DNA of 64,000 bases from CAZQXD01 sp964597315 (GCA_964597315.1 CAZQXD010000009.1:31971-95970); one strand, 5' to 3'; positions 26,983 through 35,794 are shown, numbered from the stretch's first letter. The notes: generated by a model not told the origin, from the letters alone. A program made the numbers and translations.

Positions 26983-28301
26983 AACAGACGGTACGTACCC
27001 TTTTGGGCGTGGCGATTTTTTACGCTGCGACAATTTCAGCCTCGGCACAAAATGTGACCTTGACCATCGCCACTGTACACAATGACGACATGACTCGGAT
27101 GCAGGCGCTGTCCGAAGACTTTACAAAGAAAAACCCGAACATCACCCTGAACTGGATAACGCTGGATGAAAATGTCCTGCGGCAGCGCGTCACCACCGAC
27201 ATAGCAACCAGCGGCGGACAATTCGATATTGTAACGATCGGAACCTACGAAGTACCCATCTGGGCAAAGCGGGGCTGGCTCGTGCCCCTCGACGGCATGC
27301 CCAAAGACTACGATGTCGAGGACATCTTGCCCACAATCCGCGAAGGCCTTTCGCTGGGCGGTAAGCTTCACGCAGCGCCCTTCTACGGCGAGTCCTCCTT
27401 CACCATGTATCGAACCGACCTGCTCCAAAAAGCCGGTCTCGATATGCCCGAAGAACCCACATGGGATTTCATCAAGGAAGCCGCTGCGGCAATAACCGAC
27501 AAGAACAACGAGGTCTACGGGATCTGTCTTCGCGGAAAGCCGGGCTGGGGCGAGAACATTGCGCTCCTGACCGCCATGGCTAACTCGTACGGCGCCCGTT
27601 GGTTCGACGAAAACTGGCAGCCGCAGTTCGACAGCGAAGCCTGGGCGAACACCCTTAACGACTACCTGATGCTGTTGAAGAAATACGGACCGCCTAACGC
27701 CTCGCGCAACGGTTATAAGGAGAACCTCGCGCTATTCCAGAGTGGCAAGTGTGGCATATGGATCGACGCCACGGTCGCGGCCTCCTCCGTCACCAATACC
27801 CAACAATCCAGGATCGCCAGAAGTGTCGGCTTCGCACTCGCACCCGACAACGGGCTTGGCAAGCGAAGCAACTGGCTCTGGTCCTGGGCGCTGGCCATCC
27901 CGACTTCGACTGACGCTCCCGAAGCAGCCAAGAAATTCATTGCCTGGGCAACGTCAACAAGCTACATCGAACTGGTCGAGGCCGAAGAGGGCTGGGCGAA
28001 CGTGCCGCCGGGCACCCGTACCTCGCTCTACGAGAACCCCGACTATGTGGCCGCCGCGCCGTTCGCCGAGATGACGCTCGCATCGATACAGGCAGCCGAC
28101 CCTACCGATCCGACCGTCGATAACGTGCCCTATACCGGCATACAGTTCGTCGCGATTCCTGAGTTCCAAAGCCTCGGGACTGCGGTCGGCCAGCGGTTTG
28201 CGAAGGCGCTGGAGGGCTCCATCTCAAGCGATGAAGCACTTGCCAACGCCCAGTGGGTAACCGAGAAGGTCGTAGAACGCACCAGCTTCCTCGGACAATA
28301 G
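26979..28301 (+). CDS. ABC-transporter substrate-binding protein, sorbitol/mannitol type
   Basis: This is a 440-residue periplasmic binding protein. The signal peptide (about residues 1-23, ending ISASA-Q) is followed by the family-1 extracellular solute-binding fold (FDIVTIGTYEVPIWAKRGWL, GVCLRGKPGWGEN-like GICLRGKPGWGEN, and LYENPDY near the end). It resembles polyol-binding proteins of the SmoE/MtlE type. A GGGAGGA ribosome-binding site precedes the ATG. No permease or ATPase genes follow, so it is an orphan. The polyol assignment gains support from the dehydrogenase remnant 2 kb downstream. Base composition is less GC-rich than the urease genes. Confidence 0.85.
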   Translation: MKQTVRTLLGVAIFYAATISASAQNVTLTIATVHNDDMTRMQALSEDFTKKNPNITLNWITLDENVLRQRVTTDIATSGGQFDIVTIGTYEVPIWAKRGWLVPLDGMPKDYDVEDILPTIREGLSLGGKLHAAPFYGESSFTMYRTDLLQKAGLDMPEEPTWDFIKEAAAAITDKNNEVYGICLRGKPGWGENIALLTAMANSYGARWFDENWQPQFDSEAWANTLNDYLMLLKKYGPPNASRNGYKENLALFQSGKCGIWIDATVAASSVTNTQQSRIARSVGFALAPDNGLGKRSNWLWSWALAIPTSTDAPEAAKKFIAWATSTSYIELVEAEEGWANVPPGTRTSLYENPDYVAAAPFAEMTLASIQAADPTDPTVDNVPYTGIQFVAIPEFQSLGTAVGQRFAKALEGSISSDEALANAQWVTEKVVERTSFLGQ

Positions 28302-28452
28302 GGGCTTTTGCTTAAACCCGGAGCGCCACCCTGCGGTTCCGCCACTCACTGCATCCGGCATCCCCGCGTGTAGACAGCAGGCGACCACCGATGGCCTATG
28401 ACTTTTGCAAATCGGTTTTCATAAGAATACTGAAAACGATGTGGAGGAAAAA

Positions 28453-30192
28453 ATGACTGACCCCACCTACGATCCTGAACGCCCCATAGCGGAAATAGAC
28501 GACGAACAACTCCCCGTACCCAAACACAGACTGCATGGCGCCACGCACTTCCTGGGCCTCTATGGCGCGGAACACGTTGCGGCGACTGAATTCGTCATTG
28601 GCGCCGCATTCGTGGCCATGGGCGCCACGATCTACGACATTCTAATCGGGCTGCTCATCGGCAATACGCTTGCCGCGCTGAGTTTCTGGCTCATCACCGC
28701 GCCGATCGCAGTCAAAACACGCCTCAGTCTCTACACCTATCTCGAACACAACCAGGGCGAGCTGTTCTCGCGGCTCTACAACGGTGCGAACGTACTGATC
28801 TTCGTGGCCATCTCGGCCGCTATGATCACCGTGTCGGCGACAGCGGTTCGGGTGCTTTTTGATATTCCGCCACAGATCTATCCGTATCCCACCAACCTCT
28901 ACTTTGTAATCATTGCCGCCTCGGCAAGCGTGATTGCGGTGCTGGTGGCCTATTACGGTTTCAATGTAGTGGCCGAGTTTGCCACCATTTGCACACCCTG
29001 GCTGATGGTGATGTTCACCGCCGGTGGCATGGTGCTGATACCTTCGTTGAACGAAGCGCTGACCGGCTACACCACTTTGGCGAGTTTCTCGGAATTCGTG
29101 AGTTTGGCGGGAACGACCGTGTTTACGGGCATTAATGCCGCAGGCGAACCCGGGATCGGATTGTGGGAAGTGATAGGCTTCGCCTGGGCCGCGAACACCT
29201 TCGCGCATTTTGGCCTCATCGACATGGCGCTGCTGCGCTACGCGAAAAAACCGATCTACGGCCTTTGCACCGCAACCGGTATGATGTTCGGCCACTACAT
29301 TGCCTGGATTTCTGCGGCGCTCATGGGGGCGGCGACGGCGGCACTCATGAAACTCAGTATCGCTGTTGTTTCACCCGGTGACGTTGCTTACTACGCGCTG
29401 GGTCTCACCGGTTTTGTGATTGTCATCATCGCGGGCTGGACAACAGCCAACCCCAACCTCTATCGAGCAGGTCTCGCGGCTCAAGCGGTGTTCCCTAACG
29501 TCCCACGCCAAAAGGTAACGCTTATCGTCGGGGCCGTGGTCGTGGTCGTGGTCGGAAGCTGTTTCCCGTTCATCTACCGCCAAATCCTGCCAATTCTTGC
29601 CTACGCGGGACTTGTCCTTGTGGCGGCCGGGGGCATCGTATTCGCCGAGCAGCACATCTTCCCCCGACTCGGCTACAAGAGCAATTGGCACCGCCTGAAA
29701 GGCCTTAAGGACAACAAGCCAGCGCTGATCACCTGGGCGGTCTGCCTGGCATTTGGCTTTGGGTTGAACGCCCTGAATATCATGCCGTTCGTCTATCTGT
29801 TCCTGCCGACCTGGGCTCTCTCGATCATCCTCTACACCGTATTGGCGAAGAAAGCCGGCGCTGATAAGAGCTATCCTGAAGCCGAAAAACGAGAGCAGGA
29901 ATTCAACAGGAGAGTCAAAGAGCATCATGCCCAATTGGCACAGCAGGAGAGTCATGGACATGTCAAAGACACGTCCACTATGACCAAAGTGATCCGCGCC
30001 GTTTGGATCGTGATCGGGTTGCTCGTCCCGGCTGTGCTTGCTTGGCGGGTTATGTTCAACAGCTCGGATCTTTACGAATATTACGTGAATCGTGAGTTGT
30101 TTTATGACCTAACCATCTGGTGTACATTAATTTACTTCGTGTTTGCCTGGTGGGATCTGCAACGCGGCAAGGCACTTGCCGCGAAGGGATAA
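28453..30192 (+). CDS. NCS1-type nucleobase/cation permease with C-terminal extension
   Basis: This is an integral membrane protein of 579 residues with about 12 hydrophobic helices plus two more near the C-terminus. The start at 28453 has a GGAGG ribosome-binding site. The early segment HFLGLYGAEHVAATEFVIGA and the helix-6 region FAWAANTFAHFGLIDMALLRY place it in the NCS1 superfamily (cytosine, purine, allantoin and related substrates). The usual length is about 420-500 residues. Here a charged linker (about residues 460-500) and two further helices (about 510-565) are added. The substrate is not predictable. Confidence 0.8.
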   Translation: MTDPTYDPERPIAEIDDEQLPVPKHRLHGATHFLGLYGAEHVAATEFVIGAAFVAMGATIYDILIGLLIGNTLAALSFWLITAPIAVKTRLSLYTYLEHNQGELFSRLYNGANVLIFVAISAAMITVSATAVRVLFDIPPQIYPYPTNLYFVIIAASASVIAVLVAYYGFNVVAEFATICTPWLMVMFTAGGMVLIPSLNEALTGYTTLASFSEFVSLAGTTVFTGINAAGEPGIGLWEVIGFAWAANTFAHFGLIDMALLRYAKKPIYGLCTATGMMFGHYIAWISAALMGAATAALMKLSIAVVSPGDVAYYALGLTGFVIVIIAGWTTANPNLYRAGLAAQAVFPNVPRQKVTLIVGAVVVVVVGSCFPFIYRQILPILAYAGLVLVAAGGIVFAEQHIFPRLGYKSNWHRLKGLKDNKPALITWAVCLAFGFGLNALNIMPFVYLFLPTWALSIILYTVLAKKAGADKSYPEAEKREQEFNRRVKEHHAQLAQQESHGHVKDTSTMTKVIRAVWIVIGLLVPAVLAWRVMFNSSDLYEYYVNRELFYDLTIWCTLIYFVFAWWDLQRGKALAAKG

Positions 30193-30244
30193 TCATGACA
30201 AGTGACTGGGGCAACTAGGTCATTCGATTACCCACAATGCATAA

Positions 30245-30517
30245 CCTGCTCCGGTGCGGCGACTGGACCTGGCGGTGGCGAGCTGCCGCCGGTTCCTGTC
30301 GGGCACCGACAAGCAGAACAAGCCTGACGAGATCAAGGTCCCCATGGCCGTCGAGCCGCGCCAGGCTAGCGGCCGATAGGGACCCGCAGCCCTCGGGTTT
30401 AGCGAGACATTCGGCGACGACCTGCCGCAGTCGCGGGTTTTCGTCGAGCAGGTCGGCGACGCCCTGCAGGGTCTACACGACCAAAACGCCAGGGCGACCC
30501 TGGCCAAGTCCATTTGA
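30245..30517 (+). pseudogene. Polyol (mannitol-type) dehydrogenase 3' remnant with in-frame TAG
   Basis: One frame reads RRLDLAVASCRRFLSGTD, KQNKPDEIKVPMAVEPRQ, then a TAG at 30377-30379, then in the same frame GFSETFGDDLPQSRVFVEQV and ALQGLHDQNARATLAKSI and a TGA at 30515-30517. This order matches the C-terminal end of long-chain mannitol/polyol dehydrogenases (..RYLxGxDExG..EIxDPMA.. then FGDDLxxxxxFxxxV..AL..L...GARATL). About 90 codons survive. With the upstream polyol-type binding protein it points to a decayed polyol uptake and oxidation cassette. Confidence 0.65.
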
Positions 30518-30541
30518 ACGTCAAAGAGAGAAACAGCAACA

Positions 30542-30886
30542 ATGACTATCATCGTTGGCATATTCGACAACCCGCAAAACCTGGACCAGACCATCATGAA
30601 ACTGGCCGAACAAGGCTTCGAGGACACCGTTTTCGACGAGTCCATCGTCGCCCAGGAGAAGGGCGTCTCCAGGCTTGACGCCGAGCACAAGGACGCCCTG
30701 CTGGCATCGTTCAAGAAGCATCTGCTCAAGGATTACCACGTGCCGGAAGAGGTTATTAACGGCTACGCCACCTCGTTTTTACACGGAGGCAAGTTCGTGG
30801 TGGTCAAGACCAACGCCAAAGGTGCTGAGCAGGCCATGGAGATCATGCGCGGGGGCAGCGCCTCGCGGGTGAATCGGCACGATTGA
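30542..30886 (+). CDS. Hypothetical protein (114 aa), stress-protein-17M-like
   Basis: This is a soluble alpha/beta protein beginning MTIIVGIFDNPQNLDQTIMK. The form, with a short N-terminal strand, a helix that separates items by loops, and VVVKTNAKGAEQAMEIM near the end, recalls the fold of general-stress 17M-like domains that read as 'flip' or permuted ferredoxin-like repeats. The ribosome-binding site is weak. No functional assignment is justified. Confidence 0.7.
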   Translation: MTIIVGIFDNPQNLDQTIMKLAEQGFEDTVFDESIVAQEKGVSRLDAEHKDALLASFKKHLLKDYHVPEEVINGYATSFLHGGKFVVVKTNAKGAEQAMEIMRGGSASRVNRHD

Positions 30887-31110
30887 GAAGCTGACGGCTC
30901 CGTCGAAGATATCCGAAAGCGATAAGTTGGGAAAAATCTTGTCGGAGAATACGGCTTGAAAACGGCTGATCGCCGTATCGAACTGTCTGCCCCTTGTGCT
31001 CAAAACAAGGCCGAGGGCGGCAGGCAGGCCAAGCCCGGTGGCGGGCGGTATCTAGGTCGGCTAGCCTAGCGCCGCCCCGCCCTTGAGTACATCCTGGCGG
31101 TACTTTATTT
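30887..31110. other. Intergenic region without clear genes
   Basis: This 224-bp stretch lies between the 17M-like gene and the end of the CAP-domain gene. I see no coding frame with a recognisable product, no tRNA and no clear terminator. It may be debris at the right border of the inserted segment. Confidence 0.4.
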
Positions 31111-31701
31111 TTAGCGGGTCGCCGCAGGAAAAGGGACAAAGCCAGCCGCCAGGACCGTCACACACACCTGCTCGAAGGCCCCCCGATGCACCCCGCAAGC
31201 CTGTCCAACCACTCGGTAACGGGGTTCGAAGATCCCGCTCCGGTGGCCCCGGTCCGGTACCCCGTCATCCACGATCTGCCGAATCACCAGTAGCCGGGCG
31301 TCGCCGGGACCGTAGCCGATATTTTCTCCCACCACCTCCAGCCAGCGGCCATAACGGGCCACCCGCTCGGCCACGCCGCTACCGTCGGAACCGCCGTGGC
31401 CCAATACCCCCTTGGGACCGATATCCCGCACATGGTCGGCGGCGGCCCGGCTCAGGCCCGGAACCGGGAATAGCGGTGGCAGGGGGGGCTGGCGTTCCAT
31501 GAATGCGATGGCCTCGTCCACCGGCGCCGCGCCTTCCTGGGTGACCATGACGATGTCATTCGCCACCCGCCAATACAGCCCCTCGAAACGGGCGCGGTAG
31601 TCCCGCAGCCGGGGAAGATAACCCCGAGGGTCGGCGCGGGCTTCGTTCAGTTCGGCGATGAGGGCCAGTTCCAGGGGAGAGAGATACTCGGCGGGGTTCA
31701 C
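31111..31701 (-). CDS. CAP/SCP-domain protein
   Basis: This is a protein of about 196 residues with a cysteine-rich-secretory/CAP fold. It has YLSPLELALIAELNEARADP at the start, a central LSRAAADHVRDIGPKGVLGH and the GENIGYG motif, then DDGVPDRGHRSGIF and VGQACG near the end. I start at the GTG at 31701; the frame stays open further upstream, but that part is antisense to ureG. No signal peptide is visible from this start, which is unusual for CAP proteins, so the real start may differ. It is divergent from ureG across 135 bp. Confidence 0.75.
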   Translation of the reverse strand: MNPAEYLSPLELALIAELNEARADPRGYLPRLRDYRARFEGLYWRVANDIVMVTQEGAAPVDEAIAFMERQPPLPPLFPVPGLSRAAADHVRDIGPKGVLGHGGSDGSGVAERVARYGRWLEVVGENIGYGPGDARLLVIRQIVDDGVPDRGHRSGIFEPRYRVVGQACGVHRGAFEQVCVTVLAAGFVPFPAATR

Positions 31702-31836
31702 GCAGGGTTCCGGGGGTGAGCGGATGGATAGCCACCATGATACCCTCAAGCGGTCGGCTTGCGGGAACGGCCCGAGGGTGGAATCATCCTCCCGGCGGAT
31801 CAATCCAGAATCCCCCCAAGCAGACCGGAGAAATAG

Positions 31837-32466
31837 ATGACATCCAAACCAACCCTGCGCGTCGGCGTGGGCGGGCCGGTAGGTTCCGGCAAGACCGCCC
31901 TGGTGGAAGCCCTGTGCAAGCGGCTGAGCCGCCGCTGCAACCTGGCCGTGGTCACCAACGATATCTACACCCAGGAGGACGCCCAGTTCCTGACCCGGGC
32001 CAAAGCCCTGGAAGCGGAGCGGATCATCGGCGTGGAAACCGGGGGCTGCCCCCATACCGCCATCCGCGAGGATGCTTCCATGAACCTGGCGGCGGTGGAT
32101 GAACTCTGCCAACGGTTTCCGGGCCTGGACCTGGTGTTGGTGGAATCCGGGGGCGACAACCTATCGGCCACTTTCAGCCCGGAGTTGTCGGACCTGACCC
32201 TGTATGTGATCGACGTCTCCGCCGGAGACAAGATCCCCCGCAAGGGCGGCCCCGGCATCACCCGCTCCGACCTGCTGATAATCAACAAGATCGATCTGGC
32301 CCCCCACGTGGGCGCCTCTTTGGAGGTCATGGACCGGGACGCCCGACGGATGCGCGGCGAGCGGCCCTTTGTGTTCAGCAATCTCAAGTCCGGCCAGGGT
32401 CTGGACGCCATCGTTGATTTTATCGTCCAGCAGGGCATGTTGGACATTAACAAAAGCGTCACTTGA
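31837..32466 (+). CDS. ureG: Urease accessory GTPase UreG
   Basis: This is a 209-residue SIMIBI-class GTPase that carries nickel and drives its insertion into urease. The P-loop GVGGPVGSGKTAL, the metal-binding Cys-Pro-His motif (GGCPHTAIRED), and ESGGDNLSATFSPEL are intact. A GGAGA ribosome-binding site precedes the ATG. It is separated from ureDABCEF by the inserted segment and lies 52 bp upstream of ptsP. No sigma-54 site was found directly upstream, so its expression may no longer be tied to the other genes. Confidence 0.97.
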   Translation: MTSKPTLRVGVGGPVGSGKTALVEALCKRLSRRCNLAVVTNDIYTQEDAQFLTRAKALEAERIIGVETGGCPHTAIREDASMNLAAVDELCQRFPGLDLVLVESGGDNLSATFSPELSDLTLYVIDVSAGDKIPRKGGPGITRSDLLIINKIDLAPHVGASLEVMDRDARRMRGERPFVFSNLKSGQGLDAIVDFIVQQGMLDINKSVT

Positions 32467-32518
32467 ACTTCCTATTCTTGCGGGATTCAATGCAGCGGAC
32501 TATCCCGAGGAACCTCCG

Positions 32519-34780
32519 ATGCTGAAAACCCTGCGGCAGATCGTCCAAGACGTGGGCGCCGCCTCCGATCTGGACCAGGTGCTGGATATTATTGTGGCCC
32601 GCGTCAAAGCGGCCCTGAGGGTGGACGTCTGCTCGGTGTATCTGGCGGAACCGGACAACCGCCACTATGTATTGATGGCCACCGATGGTCTCAACACCGA
32701 GGCGGTGGGCAAAGTGCGCTTGGCCGCCGAGGAGGGTCTGGTGGGATTGGTGGCCCAGCGCCGCGAACCCATCAATCTGGATAACGCCCCCGATCATCCC
32801 AGCTACCGGTTTTTTCCTGAGACCGGTGAGCAGGAATGTCATGCCTTTCTGGGCGTGCCCATCATCCACTACCGGCGGGTGTTGGGGGTGCTGGTCCTGC
32901 AACACGGCGAGGACCATTTCTTCCAGCCCCAGGAGGTGGACTTTACGGTCACCATCGCCGCCCAACTGGCCGGGGCCATAGACCACGCCCTGGCAGTGGG
33001 AAGCGCCCATCGGCCCGTCACCGGCAACCGGGAGACGGCGTTCTTCCAGGGGGTCAAGGGCGCCCCGGGCATCGCCATCGGCACAGTGGTCCTGCCCCAG
33101 CCCCTGGCCAGCCTGGGTTCGGTGCCCGACCGCCCGGTTGGGGACATTGCCGCCGAACAGACCCGCTTCCATCAGGCCGTGGCGGTGGTGCGTGAGGAAC
33201 TGCGCAGCGGCGGCGAACGCATCGCCGGCTTACTGCCCGCCGAAGAGCAGGCGCTGTTCGATGTCTATACCCTGCTACTGGGAGAACACGACCGCCTGGT
33301 CCAGGATACCCTGGCGCGCATCCGGGAGGGCAATTGGGCGCCGGGAGCCTGGCGCCAGACTATTCATGAACACGCTAAGGTCTTTGACGGCATCCAGGAC
33401 GCCTATCTACGAGCCCGGGGCGAGGATATCCGCGACCTGGGCCTGCGGGTGTTGGCCCAGTTGCAGTCCGCCGAATCGGAGCAAACTCTTTATCCAGAAC
33501 GCTGCGTGCTGCTGGGAGACGAGTTATCGGTGGCCCAGATCGCCCGGGTGCCCGTGGAACGGCTGGCCGGCATCGTCTGTATGCGCGGCTCCGCTCTGTC
33601 TCATATCGCCATTCTGGCTAGAGCCTTGGGCATACCTACGGTAATGGGCCTTTATGACCGCCCCGTGGGCCGACTGGAGAACCGGGAGATCGTGGTGGAC
33701 GGCTATCAGGGCCGGGTGTATTTCGAGCCATCCCCCACAGTGCTGGCGGAATACCGCCGCCTTCAGGACCAGGATCGGCAACTAACCCTGGCCCTGGACC
33801 GATTCCGGGACCTACCGGCTGAAACCCAGGACGGCCGTCGGCTGCCCCTGTATATCAAAGCCGGGTTGGCGGCCGACGCCGAACCCGCCCTACGCCAGGG
33901 GGCCGATGGGGTGGGTCTGTACCGTACCGAATTCGCCTTCATGGTGCGCCAGTCCTTTCCCAGCGAAGAGGAGCAGGCGCGAGTTTATCAGGAGATGCTG
34001 GGCGCTTTCGCCCCCCGACCGGTGACCATGCGCACTCTGGATGTGGGGGGCGATAAGGCGCTGCCCTATTTTCCCATTCACGAGAACAACCCCTTTCTGG
34101 GCTGGCGAGGGTTGCGCCTGACCCTGGACCACCCGGAGATTTTTCTGACCCAACTGCGCGCCATGCTGCGGGCCAACGAAGGGCTGGGCAATCTGCACTT
34201 GATGTTCCCCATGGTGACCACCGTGGAAGAAGTGGACGAGGCCCTGGAACTGCTGGAACAGGTGCGTGACGAGTTGCAAAAAGAGGGTCTGCGGGCGGTC
34301 CGCCCTCCGATAGGGGTGATGATTGAAGTGCCCTCCGCCGCTTTCCAGGCTACCAGCCTGGCCCGGCGGGTGGATTTCCTGTCCATTGGCACCAACGACC
34401 TGACCCAGTACCTGCTGGCCGTTGACCGTGAGAATCCACAGGTGGCGGATTTATACGACAGCCTGCACCCGTCGGTGTTGCATACGGTGCGGGAGGTGAT
34501 CCGCATGGGGCAGGCGGCTGGCAAGCCGGTGTCCTTATGCGGGGAGATGGCCGGCGATCCGGCGGCGGTGATTTTGCTGCTGGGCCTGGGCATCGACAGC
34601 CTCAGCGTCACCGTCGCCAACCTATCCCGGGTGAAGTGGGTGATCCGCAGCATCACCCAAGCCCAGGCCCAGGAACTGGCCGCCGAGGCTCTGGTCCTGG
34701 AGAGCGGCAAAGCGGTGCGGCGCCTGCTGAATCAGGCCCTGGAACAAGCGAGTCTAGGGGAACTGATTCCCAGCGCCTGA
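32519..34780 (+). CDS. ptsP: Phosphoenolpyruvate-protein phosphotransferase PtsP (enzyme I-Ntr)
   Basis: This is a 753-residue first enzyme of the nitrogen-related PTS. A GAF domain (about residues 1-160) is followed by the enzyme I N-terminal helical domain (about 170-330), the swivelling phospho-histidine domain with His near 362 (GSALSHIAILARALG), and the PEP-binding barrel with DGVGLYRTEF and GTNDLTQYLLAVDR. I start at the ATG at 32519, which has a GAGGAA ribosome-binding site; the longer frame overlaps ureG. In relatives the GAF domain senses glutamine. It passes phosphate to NPr and EIIA-Ntr, neither encoded here. Confidence 0.95.
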   Translation: MLKTLRQIVQDVGAASDLDQVLDIIVARVKAALRVDVCSVYLAEPDNRHYVLMATDGLNTEAVGKVRLAAEEGLVGLVAQRREPINLDNAPDHPSYRFFPETGEQECHAFLGVPIIHYRRVLGVLVLQHGEDHFFQPQEVDFTVTIAAQLAGAIDHALAVGSAHRPVTGNRETAFFQGVKGAPGIAIGTVVLPQPLASLGSVPDRPVGDIAAEQTRFHQAVAVVREELRSGGERIAGLLPAEEQALFDVYTLLLGEHDRLVQDTLARIREGNWAPGAWRQTIHEHAKVFDGIQDAYLRARGEDIRDLGLRVLAQLQSAESEQTLYPERCVLLGDELSVAQIARVPVERLAGIVCMRGSALSHIAILARALGIPTVMGLYDRPVGRLENREIVVDGYQGRVYFEPSPTVLAEYRRLQDQDRQLTLALDRFRDLPAETQDGRRLPLYIKAGLAADAEPALRQGADGVGLYRTEFAFMVRQSFPSEEEQARVYQEMLGAFAPRPVTMRTLDVGGDKALPYFPIHENNPFLGWRGLRLTLDHPEIFLTQLRAMLRANEGLGNLHLMFPMVTTVEEVDEALELLEQVRDELQKEGLRAVRPPIGVMIEVPSAAFQATSLARRVDFLSIGTNDLTQYLLAVDRENPQVADLYDSLHPSVLHTVREVIRMGQAAGKPVSLCGEMAGDPAAVILLLGLGIDSLSVTVANLSRVKWVIRSITQAQAQELAAEALVLESGKAVRRLLNQALEQASLGELIPSA

Positions 34781-35033
34781 AGCCATTTTGTTATGGCGCC
34801 ACCTCCCATCAGGGCTGTTTCCACAATGGTTTGCAGTTCCACACTTGATCGGAAAGCCGTCGGCATGGGATACCTGTACCCGTAGCCAGCGGTGGCGGGG
34901 AACTCCGGCCATCCCAATGCTACTAACAGGTAAGTTAGCTTATGGTCCGCCCCCTCGTCGATTCGGGGTTTGAACCAGGACTCCATCATAACGACAGCCG
35001 GGCCCATGCAGGCCCGACGGAGGCAACCCACCC
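34781..35033. other. Intergenic region between ptsP and the TetR gene
   Basis: No convincing gene is visible. A perfect 6-bp stem (CGGGCC / GGCCCG, about 35000-35017) lies close to the TetR start and could be an operator or an mRNA hairpin. An open minus-strand frame crosses the region without recognisable family features. Confidence 0.4.
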
Positions 35034-35606
35034 ATGCCATCCAGCCGCCGCGAGCAGTTGGTGGAAACCGCCGTCAACTTATTTTACCGACACGGTTACC
35101 ATGCCACCGGCATCGACAAAATCCTGGCCGAGGCTCACGTCTCCAAGCCGACCCTCTACAAGCATTTCCGCTCCAAAGACGAACTCATCATCGCCGCCTT
35201 GCGCCGCTGGGATGAACAATCCCGCAACTGGTTGATGCGCGAAATGGAACGCCGGGGCAGGACACCCCAGGAACAACTTCTGGCCTTGTACGATACCCTA
35301 GAGGACTGGTTCGGCACACCGGGCTTTCAAGGCTGTATGTTTGTCAACGCCGCCGCTGAGTTCGCGGAGCAGAATAATCCCATTCACGTGGTGGCCGCAG
35401 AACACAAACGTTTATTTGGGGCTTATATCCAGGAGCTGGCCGCTAGAACCGGCGCCGCCAATCCTGGCGAGCTCGCCAAGCAGTTGTTGTTATTGATGGA
35501 AGGCGCCATCGTCACCACCCATGTCAGCGGCAAGGGCGACGCGGCGCGCCGGGCCAAGCGGATCGCCCAAGGGTTGATGGAACAGGCCCTGAGTGAGGTT
35601 GCCTAG
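35034..35606 (+). CDS. TetR/AcrR-family regulator
   Basis: This is a 190-residue repressor-type protein. The N-terminal helix-turn-helix is clear (RREQLVETAVNLFYRHGYHA, then TGIDKILAEAHVSKPTLYKH). The C-terminal ligand domain includes QGCMFVNAAAEFAE, seen in the group of TetR proteins that respond to reactive or xenobiotic compounds. No gene is divergent from it, and urtA follows after a hairpin and a sigma-54 promoter, so control of urtA is not implied. The target is unknown. Confidence 0.9.
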   Translation: MPSSRREQLVETAVNLFYRHGYHATGIDKILAEAHVSKPTLYKHFRSKDELIIAALRRWDEQSRNWLMREMERRGRTPQEQLLALYDTLEDWFGTPGFQGCMFVNAAAEFAEQNNPIHVVAAEHKRLFGAYIQELAARTGAANPGELAKQLLLLMEGAIVTTHVSGKGDAARRAKRIAQGLMEQALSEVA

Positions 35607-35623
35607 CCGCTAACGCCACCCCG

Positions 35624-35651
35624 CCCGGCGCCAGTCGGCTCGGGCGCCGGG
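35624..35651 (+). terminator. Terminator-like hairpin after the TetR gene
   Basis: A perfect 9-bp GC stem (CCCGGCGCC / GGCGCCGGG) with a 10-nt loop lies 17 bp after the stop. Only TCTATT follows, so the T-tract is weak. It probably insulates the urt promoter from upstream transcription. Confidence 0.55.
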
Positions 35652-35666
35652 TCTATTGCCCCCTAC

Positions 35667-35683
35667 TGCACCAATTCAATGCG
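35667..35683 (+). promoter_or_regulatory. Second, weaker NtrC-like site upstream of urtA
   Basis: TGCAC-CAATTCA-ATGCG has a perfect left half and the right spacing; the right half matches GTGCA at three of five positions. It lies 45 bp upstream of the stronger palindrome. Confidence 0.35.
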
Positions 35684-35711
35684 CCATCTGCCCTATTTCG
35701 CACCCCACCAA

Positions 35712-35728
35712 TGCACGGCAACAGTGCA
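35712..35728 (+). promoter_or_regulatory. NtrC-binding site upstream of urtA
   Basis: TGCAC-GGCAACA-GTGCA is a perfect match to the enhancer consensus TGCAC-N7-GTGCA. It lies about 50 bp upstream of the -24 element. It supports NtrC activation of the urea transporter genes. Confidence 0.7.
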
Positions 35729-35778
35729 TCCCGCCAAAAGACATACCTAATAAATTGAAAAATAAAATTTTCCATATC

Positions 35779-35794
35779 TGGCACGACAACTGCT
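35779..35794 (+). promoter_or_regulatory. Sigma-54 promoter for urtABCDE
   Basis: TGGCACGACAACTGCT carries the consensus -24 element and has GG (35780-35781) and GC (35792-35793) exactly 10 bp apart. The -12 element is CTGCT rather than TTGCT. It lies 83 bp upstream of the urtA start codon. Confidence 0.8.

Noticed and set aside
30220..30729. Minus-strand 169-codon frame
   Set aside because: It is antisense to the dehydrogenase remnant and the 17M-like gene, Ser/Arg/Cys-rich and has no family features.
34920..34990. Possible tRNA-like sequence (GGGGTTTGAACCAGGACTCC) before the TetR gene
   Set aside because: The T-arm-like piece lacks a matching acceptor stem, anticodon arm and D-arm.
34732..35040. 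Minus-strand reading frame of 102 codons between ptsP and the TetR gene
   Set aside because: It overlaps the ptsP 3' end, has no ribosome-binding site and no family features.
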